From NCBI RefSeq assembly GCF_039973015.1, contig NZ_JBDWLT010000008.1:372001-436000 (forward strand): a stretch of 64,000 nucleotides of DNA, written 5' to 3'. Each line of letters opens with the position of its first letter. Position 1 is the stretch's first letter. The DNA is from Parvibaculum sp039973015 (lineage in GTDB: Bacteria > Pseudomonadota > Alphaproteobacteria > Parvibaculales > Parvibaculaceae). Shown one piece after another: positions 32,877 to 42,174 of the stretch. A program made the position numbers and the translations under genes. The notes below the pieces were generated by a model, which ran no database searches, had not been told where the DNA came from, and saw only the letters and a program-made list of their open reading frames with translations.

Positions 32877-34283
32877 TCAGGCAGCGACGGAGCGGGCGCG
32901 CTCGCGGATAAAGGCTTCGATGGCGGCAAGGTCGTTCGGCAGCGCCGTAAGACGTTCCTCGCGCTCGAAGAGATCCGACATGGCGGGCGGCAGGTCTGGA
33001 TGAATACCCGTCGCCTTTTTCACCGCGTCGGGGAATTTTGCCGGGTGCGCCGTTGCCAGCGTCACCATCGGCACACCAGCATGTCCGCGCAGTCTTGCCG
33101 CAGCGGCAAGACCGACTGCCGAATGCGGATCGACGAGTTCTTCCGTTTCTTCCAGCGTCTTGCGGATCGTCTCTGCCGTCTCGGCCTCGTCCACACGGGC
33201 CGCCGCAAAGCGCTCGCGGATCATCGACATCGGTTCGGCATCGACCTCGAAGGCGCCCGATTGCGTCAGGCCCTGCATCAGCCGCGTCACGGCCGCGCCG
33301 TCCTGCCCATAGGCATCGAAAAGCAGACGCTCGAAGTTGGACGAGACCTGAATATCCATGCTCGGGCTGATGGTCGCCACGACCTTGCCGACCTCGTAGC
33401 GCCCGGTTTCGAGCGTGCGGGCGAGGATGTCGTTCACATTGGTCGCCACGATGAGCTTTTCGATGGGCAATCCCATTTTCGCCGCCACGAAGCCTGCGAA
33501 TATGTCCCCGAAATTCCCTGTCGGCACCGAGAAGGAGACCGGACGGTGAGGCGCGCCCAGCGCCACCGCGCTCGTGAAAAAGTAGACGATCTGGGCCATT
33601 ACGCGGCCCCAGTTGATCGAGTTCACACCCGCAAGGCTCACTTCGTCGCGGAAGGCATGGTCGTTGAACATCGCCTTCACCAGCGCCTGGCAATCGTCGA
33701 ACGAACCCTCGACGGCGATGTTGTGGACGTTCATGTCCAGCACCGTCGTCATCTGGCGGCGCTGCACCTCCGACACCCGGCCCTTCGGGTGCAGGATGAA
33801 AATATCGGTCGTGTCGCGGCCCCGGAAAGCCTCGATGGCTGCCGAGCCGGTATCGCCGGAGGTCGCGCCCACCACCGTGATGCGCCTGCCCTTTGCCGCC
33901 AGCACATGATCGAAAAGGCGGGCGAGGATCTGCATCGCCACGTCCTTGAAGGCGAGCGTGGGGCCGTGAAAGAGTTCGAGCAGCCAGTCATTCGCCGCCA
34001 TTTGCCGCAGCGGCACAACGGCCTCATGGCGGAAGCCCGCATAGGCGGCGGCGATCATTTCGCGCAGATCCTTGTCGGCAATCGCCGCGCCGATATAGGG
34101 GCGCATGACGCGGAAAGCCGTCTCCTCGTAAGTGAGGCCGGCAAGGCTCGCGATCTCGCTCTCGGTCCAGCGCGGCCACTCGGCGGGCACATAAAGCCCC
34201 CCGTCGCGCGCCAGCCCCGTGAGCAAGGCATCCTCGAATTCAAGCTCCGGGGCCTGGCCCCGCGTGCTGACGTACTTCACCAT
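32877..34283 (-). CDS. thrC: Threonine synthase
   Basis: A 468-aa PLP enzyme converting O-phosphohomoserine to threonine. The PLP Lys is in GPTLAFKDVAMQ, the phosphate-binding loop is GATSGDTGSAAIEAF, and ILARLFDHVLA and VPTGNFGDIFAGF follow. The opening MVKYVSTRG is typical of the long (E. coli/yeast-like, class 2) form. It pairs metabolically with thrB at 24163. Confidence 0.96.
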   Translation of the reverse strand: MVKYVSTRGQAPELEFEDALLTGLARDGGLYVPAEWPRWTESEIASLAGLTYEETAFRVMRPYIGAAIADKDLREMIAAAYAGFRHEAVVPLRQMAANDWLLELFHGPTLAFKDVAMQILARLFDHVLAAKGRRITVVGATSGDTGSAAIEAFRGRDTTDIFILHPKGRVSEVQRRQMTTVLDMNVHNIAVEGSFDDCQALVKAMFNDHAFRDEVSLAGVNSINWGRVMAQIVYFFTSAVALGAPHRPVSFSVPTGNFGDIFAGFVAAKMGLPIEKLIVATNVNDILARTLETGRYEVGKVVATISPSMDIQVSSNFERLLFDAYGQDGAAVTRLMQGLTQSGAFEVDAEPMSMIRERFAAARVDEAETAETIRKTLEETEELVDPHSAVGLAAAARLRGHAGVPMVTLATAHPAKFPDAVKKATGIHPDLPPAMSDLFEREERLTALPNDLAAIEAFIRERARSVAA

Positions 34284-34400
34284 AATCTCCAGGATAACCG
34301 GCTGCCGGAATTGGGCCGGGACCGGACGGACGTAACCTAGCCTCGTGTGCGAGCCGAGGCAATCGGCATCCTGCCGCGCTGGAAGTTCTATTCATTTCAA

Positions 34401-35909
34401 CTAGTTGTCCAGATAGCGCGCCTCGATATGGGCCTTGAAGGCCGCTGTGCCAAGCGGGCTTCCGGTCGCCTCCGAAACGATTTCGTCGGGTGTCCGGCTT
34501 GCTCCCTTGCCATGCACATGGGTGCGCACGAAGCCGAGCAGCGGCTGGAAATCGCCCTCCGCCAGCGCCGCCTCCAGCCCGTCATGTTCGCTCTTTGCCG
34601 CCTCGAAGAGCTGCGCGGCGGCGAGCGCCCCCAGCGTATAGGTCGGGAAGTAGCCGAAGGAGCCCGATGGCCAGTGGATGTCCTGCATGCAGCCCGCCGC
34701 ATCGTCGGCCGGCCGGATGCCGAGCAGGCTTTCCATGCCCTCGTTCCAGGCGGCGGGCAGACCGGCGGCGGTCAGCTCGCCCGCGATCATCGCCCGCTCC
34801 AGCCGGTAGCGCAGCATCACATGCAGCGGATAGCTCACCTCGTCGGCCTGAACGCGGATGAAGCCGGGCGCGACCTTGCGGTAGTGACGGAGAATATTTT
34901 CCGGCGCCCATGCCGGCCCCTCGCCTCCAAATGCCGCCTTCAGGCGCGGCGCAAGAAAGCGGATGAAGCCTTCCGTCCGCGCCGCCTGCATCTCGAACAG
35001 CAGCGACTGGCTTTCATGGATCGTCATCCCGCGCGAACGGCCGACCGGCTGGCTGCGCCATTCCGCGGGCAATCCGCGCTCATAGAGCGAATGCCCCGTC
35101 TCGTGGATCACCGCCATCAGGCTTTCGGTGAAGTCCGCCTCGTCGTAGCGCGTGGTGATGCGGCTGTCGTCGGGCACACCGCCGGAAAAGGGATGCAGGC
35201 TTACATCGAGCCGCCCATGCGCGAAGTCGAAGCCGATCAGATCCATCACCTCGCGGCCGAGTTTCTCCTGTTGCGCAACGGGGAACGGCCCCTCGATCGG
35301 CAGCCGCTCCGGCCCCGCCGCCTGATGTTCCATGACGTCTTGCAGCAGACCGGGCAGGAAACTCTCAAGCCCGGCGAAGAGCACATCGATATCGGCCGAG
35401 CGGCGGCCCGGATCGTAGCCGTCGAGCAGCGCATCGTAATGCGAGAGCCCGAAGGCATCCGCCTTCGCTGCCGCCTGTTCGCGCACCAGTGCGATCAGCT
35501 TGTCGAGTTCGGGCGCGAGGCTCGCATAATCGTTCGCCGCACGCGCCTTGCGCCAGACCATTTCCGTATGCGATTTCTGGCGCGACAGCCGCGTCACCAG
35601 CGAAGAAGGTGTCGCCGTCGCATGGGCGTGAACACGCGCCATCTCGGCAAGATTCGCGCGGCTCCATTCGTCCAGCCCGTCGGCCTCATGTGCGGCGGCA
35701 AGAAGCTCCGCCACTTCCGGCGCCGTCAGCGTTTCATGCGCGATCAGCGAGATCACCGCCTGCTGTTCGGCGCGCGCGCCCGCGCCGCCTTCCGGCATCA
35801 TGGTCGCGCGGTCCCAATGCAGCACCGCCTGCGCGCCGTAAAGCGCCGAGAGCCGCTCGAAGCGCTCCTTCAATGCCTCATAGGCCGCGGTCGAATTACG
35901 CTCGCTCAT
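34401..35909 (-). CDS. Thermostable carboxypeptidase 1-like (M32) metallocarboxypeptidase
   Basis: A 502-aa M32 (Taq carboxypeptidase) family enzyme that removes C-terminal residues. HETGH (269-273) in AVIHETGHSLYERG is the zinc site, with the downstream Glu in HESQSLLFE. DEVSYPLHVMLRY and DIHWPSGSFGYFPTY are further family blocks. The ATG at 35909 overlaps the surf1 stop (ATGA), so it is translationally joined to the cytochrome oxidase assembly genes, although no functional link is known. Confidence 0.94.
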   Translation of the reverse strand: MSERNSTAAYEALKERFERLSALYGAQAVLHWDRATMMPEGGAGARAEQQAVISLIAHETLTAPEVAELLAAAHEADGLDEWSRANLAEMARVHAHATATPSSLVTRLSRQKSHTEMVWRKARAANDYASLAPELDKLIALVREQAAAKADAFGLSHYDALLDGYDPGRRSADIDVLFAGLESFLPGLLQDVMEHQAAGPERLPIEGPFPVAQQEKLGREVMDLIGFDFAHGRLDVSLHPFSGGVPDDSRITTRYDEADFTESLMAVIHETGHSLYERGLPAEWRSQPVGRSRGMTIHESQSLLFEMQAARTEGFIRFLAPRLKAAFGGEGPAWAPENILRHYRKVAPGFIRVQADEVSYPLHVMLRYRLERAMIAGELTAAGLPAAWNEGMESLLGIRPADDAAGCMQDIHWPSGSFGYFPTYTLGALAAAQLFEAAKSEHDGLEAALAEGDFQPLLGFVRTHVHGKGASRTPDEIVSEATGSPLGTAAFKAHIEARYLDN

Positions 35910-36640
35910 TTTCGCTTTCGTCCGATCCGTCCGTTCGACTTGTGATAGGCAAGGTAGACGCCGACCAGCACCACCGCGAGGCCGAACCAGGTCAGCGCAT
36001 AGTCGAGATGGTTGTTTGGAATGTCGATCCGCGTGCCTTTCGGCTTCGGCCATTCGCCCGCGAAACTTCCCGCTTCAGCCTCGACGATGAAGGGCGCAAC
36101 CGTCACGCCCTCAAGACCCGCCCCCATGATGGCCGGGTCGCGTATCATCCAGACATTCTTTGCCGTGTCGTCCGGCCCGTCGAACCAGCCGCGATGCTGG
36201 GCTGCGCGCAAGGTGCCGGTGAAGCTCACCTCGCCTTCGGGCAGATCGCCATGCGCGTCCTTGAGTTCGACCGGCACAAAGCCGCGATCGACCATCACCA
36301 CCGCGCCCTCCGCCACTTCAAGCGGCGAGACAATGCCGTAGCCCGCCGCGCCGCCCGGCGCTTGCGTGAAATGATGAAGCTCGCGGTTGAGGAAATGGCC
36401 GCTCAGCGTGACGCGCTCATATTCCGCGTCCGCCACGTCGAAGCTCTCCCATGTGCCGGGCGCGGGCAGCGGTTGCGGTTCGCCGTGGACCCGCGTCTCG
36501 ATCCGCTCGATCAGTGCTTCTTTCCAGGCAAGCCGCTCGACCTGCCAGACGCCAAGCCCGATCAGCACAGGCAGCGCCGCAAGCGTCATGACGGTGGGCC
36601 AGAGCAATGGCCGGAAAAAACGATTGTCGCGAAAGCTCAT
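35906..36640 (-). CDS. surf1: SURF1-family cytochrome oxidase assembly protein
   Basis: A 244-aa inner membrane protein with helices at each end (about residues 13-32 and 212-232) and a periplasmic domain between. Family blocks are LPVLIGLGVWQVERLAWKEALI, GYGIVSPLEVAEG-VMVDRGFVP, and the C-terminal HLDYALTWFGLAVVLVGVY. SURF1 helps insert heme a into subunit I. It overlaps DUF983 upstream and the M32 gene downstream by 4 bases each (ATGA). Confidence 0.93.
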   Translation of the reverse strand: MSFRDNRFFRPLLWPTVMTLAALPVLIGLGVWQVERLAWKEALIERIETRVHGEPQPLPAPGTWESFDVADAEYERVTLSGHFLNRELHHFTQAPGGAAGYGIVSPLEVAEGAVVMVDRGFVPVELKDAHGDLPEGEVSFTGTLRAAQHRGWFDGPDDTAKNVWMIRDPAIMGAGLEGVTVAPFIVEAEAGSFAGEWPKPKGTRIDIPNNHLDYALTWFGLAVVLVGVYLAYHKSNGRIGRKRK

Positions 36641-37011
36641 TTTTCGAGGCGGCCCTCTTCTGCCTTGTGCCGGAACTGCTGCGCCACGAGCCAGCCTTTC
36701 AGCGGACGGATCAGCCCGACCGTGAGCGCGAGGGTCAGCGGAATCCACAGTACCGCATGCACCCAATAGGGCGGCGACCATGTGAACTCCACCCAGAGCA
36801 CGAGGCCGACGATGATGAAGCCCGCGATCATCATGATGAAGACCGCCGGGCCGTCGCCCGCATCGGCGAAGGAATAGTCGAGCCCGCAGACCTCGCATTC
36901 GGGCGCAAGGTCGAGAAACCCCTTGTAGAGCTTGCCCTTGCCGCAGCGCGGACAGCAGCCTTTCAGCGCCACCTCGACGGACGAAGGTCCGCTCTTTTCC
37001 GATTCCGTCAT
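36637..37011 (-). CDS. DUF983 membrane protein of the cox cluster
   Basis: A 124-aa protein. An N-terminal zinc-ribbon-like CPRCGKG and CEVCGLDY pair (four Cys) precedes two membrane helices (around FIMMIAGFIIVGLVLW and VLWIPLTLALTVGLI). DUF983 proteins are regularly found between coxC/ctaE and surf1 in alphaproteobacteria and may take part in oxidase assembly; the role is unproven. The start at 37011 follows GAGGAGAGG; an upstream ATG at 37065 is less likely. Confidence 0.9.
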   Translation of the reverse strand: MTESEKSGPSSVEVALKGCCPRCGKGKLYKGFLDLAPECEVCGLDYSFADAGDGPAVFIMMIAGFIIVGLVLWVEFTWSPPYWVHAVLWIPLTLALTVGLIRPLKGWLVAQQFRHKAEEGRLEK

Positions 37012-37088
37012 TCGCCTCTCCTCAAAAGCCGAGGGCGGGCCGCTTCCGCGCCCGCCCCCAAACATGTCTCTTTCCGTCTTCGCTTCTC

Positions 37089-37928
37089 TTAGTGACCCGC
37101 GGCGACAGCGCCGGCAGAGCCCCAGATGTAGATCGCGAAAAACAGGAACAACCAGACCACGTCGACGAAGTGCCAGTACCAGGCAGCCGCCTCGAAGCCG
37201 AAATGCTGCTTCGGCGTGAAGTCGCCCTTCACCGCGCGCAGCAGGCAGACGATCAGGAAGATCGTGCCGACAAGCACGTGGAAGCCGTGGAAGCCGGTCG
37301 CCATGTAGAAGGTCGAGCCATAGATGCTGCCACCGAAAGAGAAGGTCGCATGGGCGTATTCATAGGCCTGCACACAGGTGAAGAAAGCGCCGAGGACGAC
37401 GGTCAGGATGAGACCCTGAACCAGCCCCTTGCGGTCGCCATGCTGCAATGCGTGATGCGCCCATGTCACCGTCGTGCCCGAGGTGAGCAGGATGATGGTG
37501 TTGAACAGCGGCAGGTGCCAGGGATCGAAAACCTCGATGCCCTGGGGCGGCCAGTGACCGCCGGTGAATTCATAGCGCGCGGCCTGGATCTCCTCGCCCG
37601 CAAAAAGGCTCGCATCGAAGAAGGCCCAGAACCATGCAACGAAGAACATCACCTCGGAGGCGATGAAAAGAATCATGCCGTAGCGCAGGTGAAGCTGTAC
37701 GACCGGCGTGTGATCGCCCCGGTTCGCCTCGCGCACAACGTCGCGCCACCAGCCATACATGGTGTAAAGGACGATGGCGAGACCGACGATGAAGACCCAC
37801 GGCGCAGAGCCGTGCATCCACTGAACGGCGCCGATCGCGAGGATGAATGCGCCGATCGAACCGACGACCGGCCAAGGGCTCGGGTCGACCAGGTGGTAGT
37901 CGTGATGTTTGGCGTGGGCGTCAGCCAT
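37089..37928 (-). CDS. ctaE: Cytochrome c oxidase subunit III
   Basis: A 279-aa seven-helix subunit. YHLVDPSPWPVVGS, VMFFVAWFWAFFDASL, NTIILLTSGTTVTWAHHAL and GFHGFHVLVGTIFL are diagnostic, and HFVDVVWLFLFFAIYIWG closes the protein. The start at 37928 has GAAGAGGGGAC upstream. The expected Cox11 gene (ctaG) is not between it and the small upstream gene. Confidence 0.96.
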   Translation of the reverse strand: MADAHAKHHDYHLVDPSPWPVVGSIGAFILAIGAVQWMHGSAPWVFIVGLAIVLYTMYGWWRDVVREANRGDHTPVVQLHLRYGMILFIASEVMFFVAWFWAFFDASLFAGEEIQAARYEFTGGHWPPQGIEVFDPWHLPLFNTIILLTSGTTVTWAHHALQHGDRKGLVQGLILTVVLGAFFTCVQAYEYAHATFSFGGSIYGSTFYMATGFHGFHVLVGTIFLIVCLLRAVKGDFTPKQHFGFEAAAWYWHFVDVVWLFLFFAIYIWGSAGAVAAGH

Positions 37929-38031
37929 GTCCCCTCTTCTCCACTTCAGCGCGCCCCGCAAGCGGCGGCGCTAGCAACCAATTCAGTTCCGGCACACGCC
38001 GGTCATCATAAACGTCTCGAAGCGAACGGCG

Positions 38032-38217
38032 TCAGAGCGGCCGGTTCGCCACATTGCCTCCAAGCTTCACGATCGTCACCACGAAGAACAGCACGATGAA
38101 GCCCGCGAGCGCCCAGGCGATGGCGAGATTACGCTGCCGCCGGCGCTTGATCTGTTCTTCCGTCCAGTGCGGCGCTTCGACCTCGTGGCGTTTGCTTTCA
38201 TCCTGTTCCTGGCTCAT
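38032..38217 (-). CDS. Small CoxF-like single-helix protein of the cox cluster
   Basis: A 61-aa protein with a charged N-terminal half (EEQIKRRRQRNLA) and one membrane helix (IAWALAGFIVLFFVVTIVKLGG). Small proteins like this sit between ctaB and ctaG/ctaE in many alphaproteobacteria and are annotated CoxF or as hypothetical; function is unknown. The ATG has GAGGAGGGG a few bases ahead, and the stop of ctaB lies only 10 bases upstream. Confidence 0.8.
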   Translation of the reverse strand: MSQEQDESKRHEVEAPHWTEEQIKRRRQRNLAIAWALAGFIVLFFVVTIVKLGGNVANRPL

Positions 38218-38226
38218 GTCCCCTCC

Positions 38227-39189
38227 TCACATGCCTGGCACGAGGGCGCCCGCAGGGAGCGCGCCAAGGCCGAAGATCTTCTCCACCAGCAGAAGCGAGA
38301 AGATGAGAAAGAGATAGAGGATCGAGTAGCCGAAAAGGCGCATCGCCGCCTTTTCCTGCGCCGCGCCCGGCTCCTTGCGCCAGAGGCTGAAGGCAAACCA
38401 GAGGAAGCCTGCGCCGAGCGCCGCCGTCACGCTCATATAGAGCGGACCGGCAAAGCCCAGGAAACCCGGCAGCAGCGTCACCGGCACGAGAAGCGCCGAA
38501 TAGATCATGATCTGGCGGCGTGTCGCCTTGTCGCCCGCAACGACCGGGAGCATCGGCACACCGGCCGTCTTGTAGTCGCCGCTGCTGCGAAGCGCGAGCG
38601 CCCAGAAATGCGGTGGCGTCCACATGAAGATGATGAGGAAGAGCACGACGCTTTCGAGCGTCACGGTGCCCGTCACGGCGGCCCAGCCGATCATGGGCGG
38701 GAAAGCGCCCGCGGCGCCGCCGATCACGATGTTCTGCGGTGTGCGCCGCTTCAGCCACATCGTGTAGATCGCCACATAGAAGAAGATGGTGAAGGCGAGG
38801 AGAGCGGCTGCGACCCAGTTCACGAGAACGCCCATCGTCATCACGGAGAAGACGGAGAGGATCGCACCGAAGGCGGCTGCTTCCGAAGGCGTCACGCGGC
38901 CCGCCGGAATAGGCCGTTTCACGGTCCGCGTCATGCGCGCGTCGATGTCGGCGTCATACCACATGTTAAGCGCGCCCGACGCGCCTGCGCCGACCGCGAT
39001 GCAGAGCAGCGCCGTAAAGCCGATCACCGGGTGGATGCCGCCCGGCGCAACCGCAATACCGACCAGTGCCGTGAAGATCACGAGCGACATGACGCGCGGC
39101 TTCAGCAGTTCGAAAAAATCGCGCGCGGACCCCATCCCTCCATCTGGAAGGGCTTGCGTGCGTTCGTTGCTGATCGCGGTCTCGGACAT
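38227..39189 (-). CDS. ctaB: Protoheme IX farnesyltransferase (heme O synthase)
   Basis: A 320-aa UbiA-superfamily enzyme that farnesylates heme b to heme O. LLKPRVMSLVIFTALVG is the family opening; the Asp-rich site is NMWYDADIDARM, and the second is in LRSSGDYKTAGVPMLP. About nine membrane helices are visible. It lies between ctaD and the small CoxF-like gene. Confidence 0.95.
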   Translation of the reverse strand: MSETAISNERTQALPDGGMGSARDFFELLKPRVMSLVIFTALVGIAVAPGGIHPVIGFTALLCIAVGAGASGALNMWYDADIDARMTRTVKRPIPAGRVTPSEAAAFGAILSVFSVMTMGVLVNWVAAALLAFTIFFYVAIYTMWLKRRTPQNIVIGGAAGAFPPMIGWAAVTGTVTLESVVLFLIIFMWTPPHFWALALRSSGDYKTAGVPMLPVVAGDKATRRQIMIYSALLVPVTLLPGFLGFAGPLYMSVTAALGAGFLWFAFSLWRKEPGAAQEKAAMRLFGYSILYLFLIFSLLLVEKIFGLGALPAGALVPGM

Positions 39190-39275
39190 GAACTCGACTG
39201 ATCTTTCTTGCAGGTCTTTGGCTTGCGGGTCTTTCAAGGCGCTCCGGCCGGGACGGGCCCGGCCGGAGCAATTCG

Positions 39276-40883
39276 TCACTTGATCCGCGGCAGATCCGAG
39301 AACTGGTGGAACGGCGGCGGGGAGGACAGCGTCCATTCGAGCGTCGTCGCACCTTCGCCCCAGGGGCTGTCGCCAGCCTTCTGCTTCTTGATGAAGGCCT
39401 GTGCGAGGCCGATCAGGAAGATCACCACGCCGAAGGCGGAGATATAGGAGCCGATCGAGGAGATCAGGTTCCAGTAGGCGAAGGCATCCGGGTAATCCGA
39501 ATAGCGGCGCGGCATGCCCTGCAGACCGAGGAAATGCTGCGGGAAGAACACCAGGTTCACACCGATGAACGTGACCCAGAAGTGCAGCTTGCCCCAGAAC
39601 TCGGAGTACATGTAGCCGAACATCTTCGGGAACCAGTAGTACCAGCCCGCGAAGATCGCGAAGACGGCGCCGAGCGACAGCACGTAGTGGAAATGCGCCA
39701 CCACATAATAAGTGTCGTGCAGGGCACGGTCGACGCCGGCATTGGCGAGCACGACGCCCGTCACGCCGCCGACGGTGAAGAGGAAGATGAAGCCGATCGC
39801 CCAGACCATCGGGGTCTTGAACTCGATCGAACCGCCCCACATCGTCGCGATCCAGGAGAAGATCTTGATGCCTGTGGGTACCGCGATGACCATGGTGGCC
39901 GCCACGAAATAAGCCTGCGTGTTGACCGACATGCCGACCGTATACATGTGGTGCGCCCACACGATGAAGCCGACGAAGCCGATGGCGACCATGGCATAGG
40001 CCATGCCGAGATAGCCGAACACGGGCTTGCGCGAGAAGGTCGAGATGATCTGGCTGACGATGCCGAAGCCCGGCAGGATCAGGATGTAGACCTCCGGGTG
40101 ACCGAAGAACCAGAACAGATGCTGGAACAGGATCGGGTCACCGCCGCCTTCGGGCGCGAAGAAGGTCGTGCCGAAATTGCGGTCCGTCAGCAGCATGGTG
40201 ATCGCGCCTGCGAGAACCGGCAGCGAGAGCAGCAGCAGGAAGACGGTCACGAGCACCGACCAGACGAAGAGCGGCATCTTGTGCAGCGTCATGCCGGGGG
40301 CGCGCATGTTGAAGATGGTGGTGATGAAGTTGATCGCGCCGAGGATCGACGAGGCGCCCGCGATGTGGAGCGCGAGGATCGCGAAGTCCATCGCCGGTCC
40401 GGGTGCGCCGGAGGTCGAGAGCGGCGGATAGACCGTCCAGCCGCCGGAAGCACCGGTGCCGCCGGGGGCGCCGGGCACGAACATCGAGATCACGAGCAGG
40501 CCGAGCGCGGGCGGCAGCAGCCAGAACGAGATGTTGTTCATGCGCGGGAAGGCCATGTCCGGCGCGCCGATCATCAGCGGCACGAACCAGTTGCCGAAAC
40601 CGCCGATCATGGCAGGCATCACCATGAAGAAGATCATGATGAGGCCGTGCGCCGTTACCAGCATGTTGAAGAGGTTGTGGTCGCCCTGCAGGATGCCGTC
40701 GCCGGGATGCATCAGCTCCATGCGCATCACGACGGAGAAGGCGCCACCGATGATGCCCGCGAAAATCGCGAAGAAAAGGTACATCGTGCCGATGTCCTTG
40801 TGGTTCGTCGAATAGACGTACCGCTTCCACCCGGTGGGGTGATCGGCGTGATCGGCGTGTGCACCCGCAGCTTGCCCTGCCAT
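39276..40883 (-). CDS. ctaD: Cytochrome c oxidase subunit I (aa3 type)
   Basis: A 535-aa heme-copper oxidase subunit. The D-channel Glu and cross-linked Tyr are in WFFGHPEVYILILPGFG. HHMYTVGMSVNTQAYF gives the two CuB His, and VAHFHYVLSLGAVFAIFAGWYYWFPKM gives the heme ligands. These are features of the A1-type mitochondrial-like oxidases. It follows ctaC by 51 bases. Confidence 0.97.
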   Translation of the reverse strand: MAGQAAGAHADHADHPTGWKRYVYSTNHKDIGTMYLFFAIFAGIIGGAFSVVMRMELMHPGDGILQGDHNLFNMLVTAHGLIMIFFMVMPAMIGGFGNWFVPLMIGAPDMAFPRMNNISFWLLPPALGLLVISMFVPGAPGGTGASGGWTVYPPLSTSGAPGPAMDFAILALHIAGASSILGAINFITTIFNMRAPGMTLHKMPLFVWSVLVTVFLLLLSLPVLAGAITMLLTDRNFGTTFFAPEGGGDPILFQHLFWFFGHPEVYILILPGFGIVSQIISTFSRKPVFGYLGMAYAMVAIGFVGFIVWAHHMYTVGMSVNTQAYFVAATMVIAVPTGIKIFSWIATMWGGSIEFKTPMVWAIGFIFLFTVGGVTGVVLANAGVDRALHDTYYVVAHFHYVLSLGAVFAIFAGWYYWFPKMFGYMYSEFWGKLHFWVTFIGVNLVFFPQHFLGLQGMPRRYSDYPDAFAYWNLISSIGSYISAFGVVIFLIGLAQAFIKKQKAGDSPWGEGATTLEWTLSSPPPFHQFSDLPRIK

Positions 40884-40934
40884 CTCTCTAACCCTTCGTT
40901 CTTACGATGTTTGCTTCACTGGTAGCGGAGGCGC

Positions 40935-41774
40935 TCAGCGCGCGTCCACGGCCTGTGCCAGTTTAACCTTGCCGTCAGCGCCTGCATCCGCCTGCTGCTG
41001 TTCGGTCCATGCCTGGAATTCTTCCTGCGTCACGACCTTCACATTGATCGGCATGAAGGCATGGCGCGTGCCGCAGAGTTCCGAGCACTGGCCGTAATAC
41101 ATGCCGGTCTTCTCGGCGCGGAACCAGGTCTCGTTCAGGCGGCCGGGCACGGCGTCGATCTTCACGCCGAACTGCGGAACCGCAAAGGCGTGGATCACGT
41201 CGGCGGCCGTCACGATCACGCGCACCGTGGTGTCGACCGGCACCACCATCGCCTCGTCGGCGGTGAAGAGGCGCGGCTGGCCGGGTTCGAGATCGGCGTC
41301 CTCGACCATGTTCGAGATCAGCTCGATGTCGCCATGGTCGGGATATTCATAGCCCCAGTACCACTGGTAGCCGACCGCCTTCACCGTCATGTCGGCTTCG
41401 GGGATCACGACTTCCTTGTAGAGGAGGCGGAAGGAGGGAATGGCGATCACGACCAGGATCATCACCGGCAGCACCGTCCATGCGACTTCGAGCAGCGTGT
41501 TATGCGTCGTCTTGGAAGGTGACGGGTTCGCGCGGCTGTTGAAGCGCACGATCACGATACCCAGCAGCACTGCCACGAGAATCACGATCGCCGTGATGAT
41601 CCAGAGCAGCATGTTGTGGAAGGAGATGATGTCATGCATCACCGGGGTCACCGCGTCCTGGAGACCCAGTCCGCCATCGACCGGCGTCGCATGCGCGGCC
41701 GTTGCGAAACCGCCGCCCAAAAGCCCCGTCGCAAGAGCCGTCGCGAAAAGGCCAAATACGTTCGAAAACCGCAT
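40935..41774 (-). CDS. ctaC: Cytochrome c oxidase subunit II
   Basis: A 279-aa subunit with a signal peptide (about 1-29), two membrane helices, and a periplasmic cupredoxin domain. The CuA ligands are in GQCSELCGTRHAFMPI, and YQWYWGYEYPD is the aromatic electron-entry patch. There is no C-terminal cytochrome c domain, so it is the plain aa3 form. First gene of the cox operon. Confidence 0.97.
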   Translation of the reverse strand: MRFSNVFGLFATALATGLLGGGFATAAHATPVDGGLGLQDAVTPVMHDIISFHNMLLWIITAIVILVAVLLGIVIVRFNSRANPSPSKTTHNTLLEVAWTVLPVMILVVIAIPSFRLLYKEVVIPEADMTVKAVGYQWYWGYEYPDHGDIELISNMVEDADLEPGQPRLFTADEAMVVPVDTTVRVIVTAADVIHAFAVPQFGVKIDAVPGRLNETWFRAEKTGMYYGQCSELCGTRHAFMPINVKVVTQEEFQAWTEQQQADAGADGKVKLAQAVDAR

Positions 41775-42174
41775 GCTTATCCCCAGCTATTCAATTCGCT
41801 TTCCGGGCGCCGCCCGGACATCCGTGACCAAAGAGGAAGTTGGCGCCAGAAACCATAAAGCGCTTCCCGCCGCAAGCTTCGCCGCGCGCTCTCTTCATTG
41901 TTTTGCCGGGCGGCGGCATCCCCCTGATGCAGTCTGCCGAAGAAGCATCGCGGCACTGACATGCGCCGCGCTCCGCCCGGCAGACGACTCGCAGGCGCCA
42001 GTATAGCCCCGGTGCGGCGACAAACCACAGTGCGGCCATGGTTTTGCGACGTTTTGCCACAATAAGCGGGAGAATCCGGTCCCCGAAGATACGTGAAATT
42101 CCGGTTCACCCTTTCGTATGGAGCGAAATGTCCTAGAGTATTGGTTGGATATTTGTTGCGGAGGATTCGCATCT
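41775..42174. other. Divergent regulatory gap between ctaC and a hypothetical gene
   Basis: Four hundred bases without a supported gene. It holds a perfect hairpin TCCGGGC-GCC-GCCCGGA (41802-41818) in the 5' leader of the cox operon and a GGGGATAAGC ribosome-binding region before ctaC. A spaced inverted repeat GTGAA-N7-TTCAC (42093-42109) lies upstream of the hypothetical gene. I could not fix a promoter with confidence on either strand. Confidence 0.5.

Noticed and set aside
37929..38031. Hidden ctaG between ctaE and the small cox gene
   Set aside because: Only about 100 bases, no open frame with the Cox11 Cys motif on either strand.
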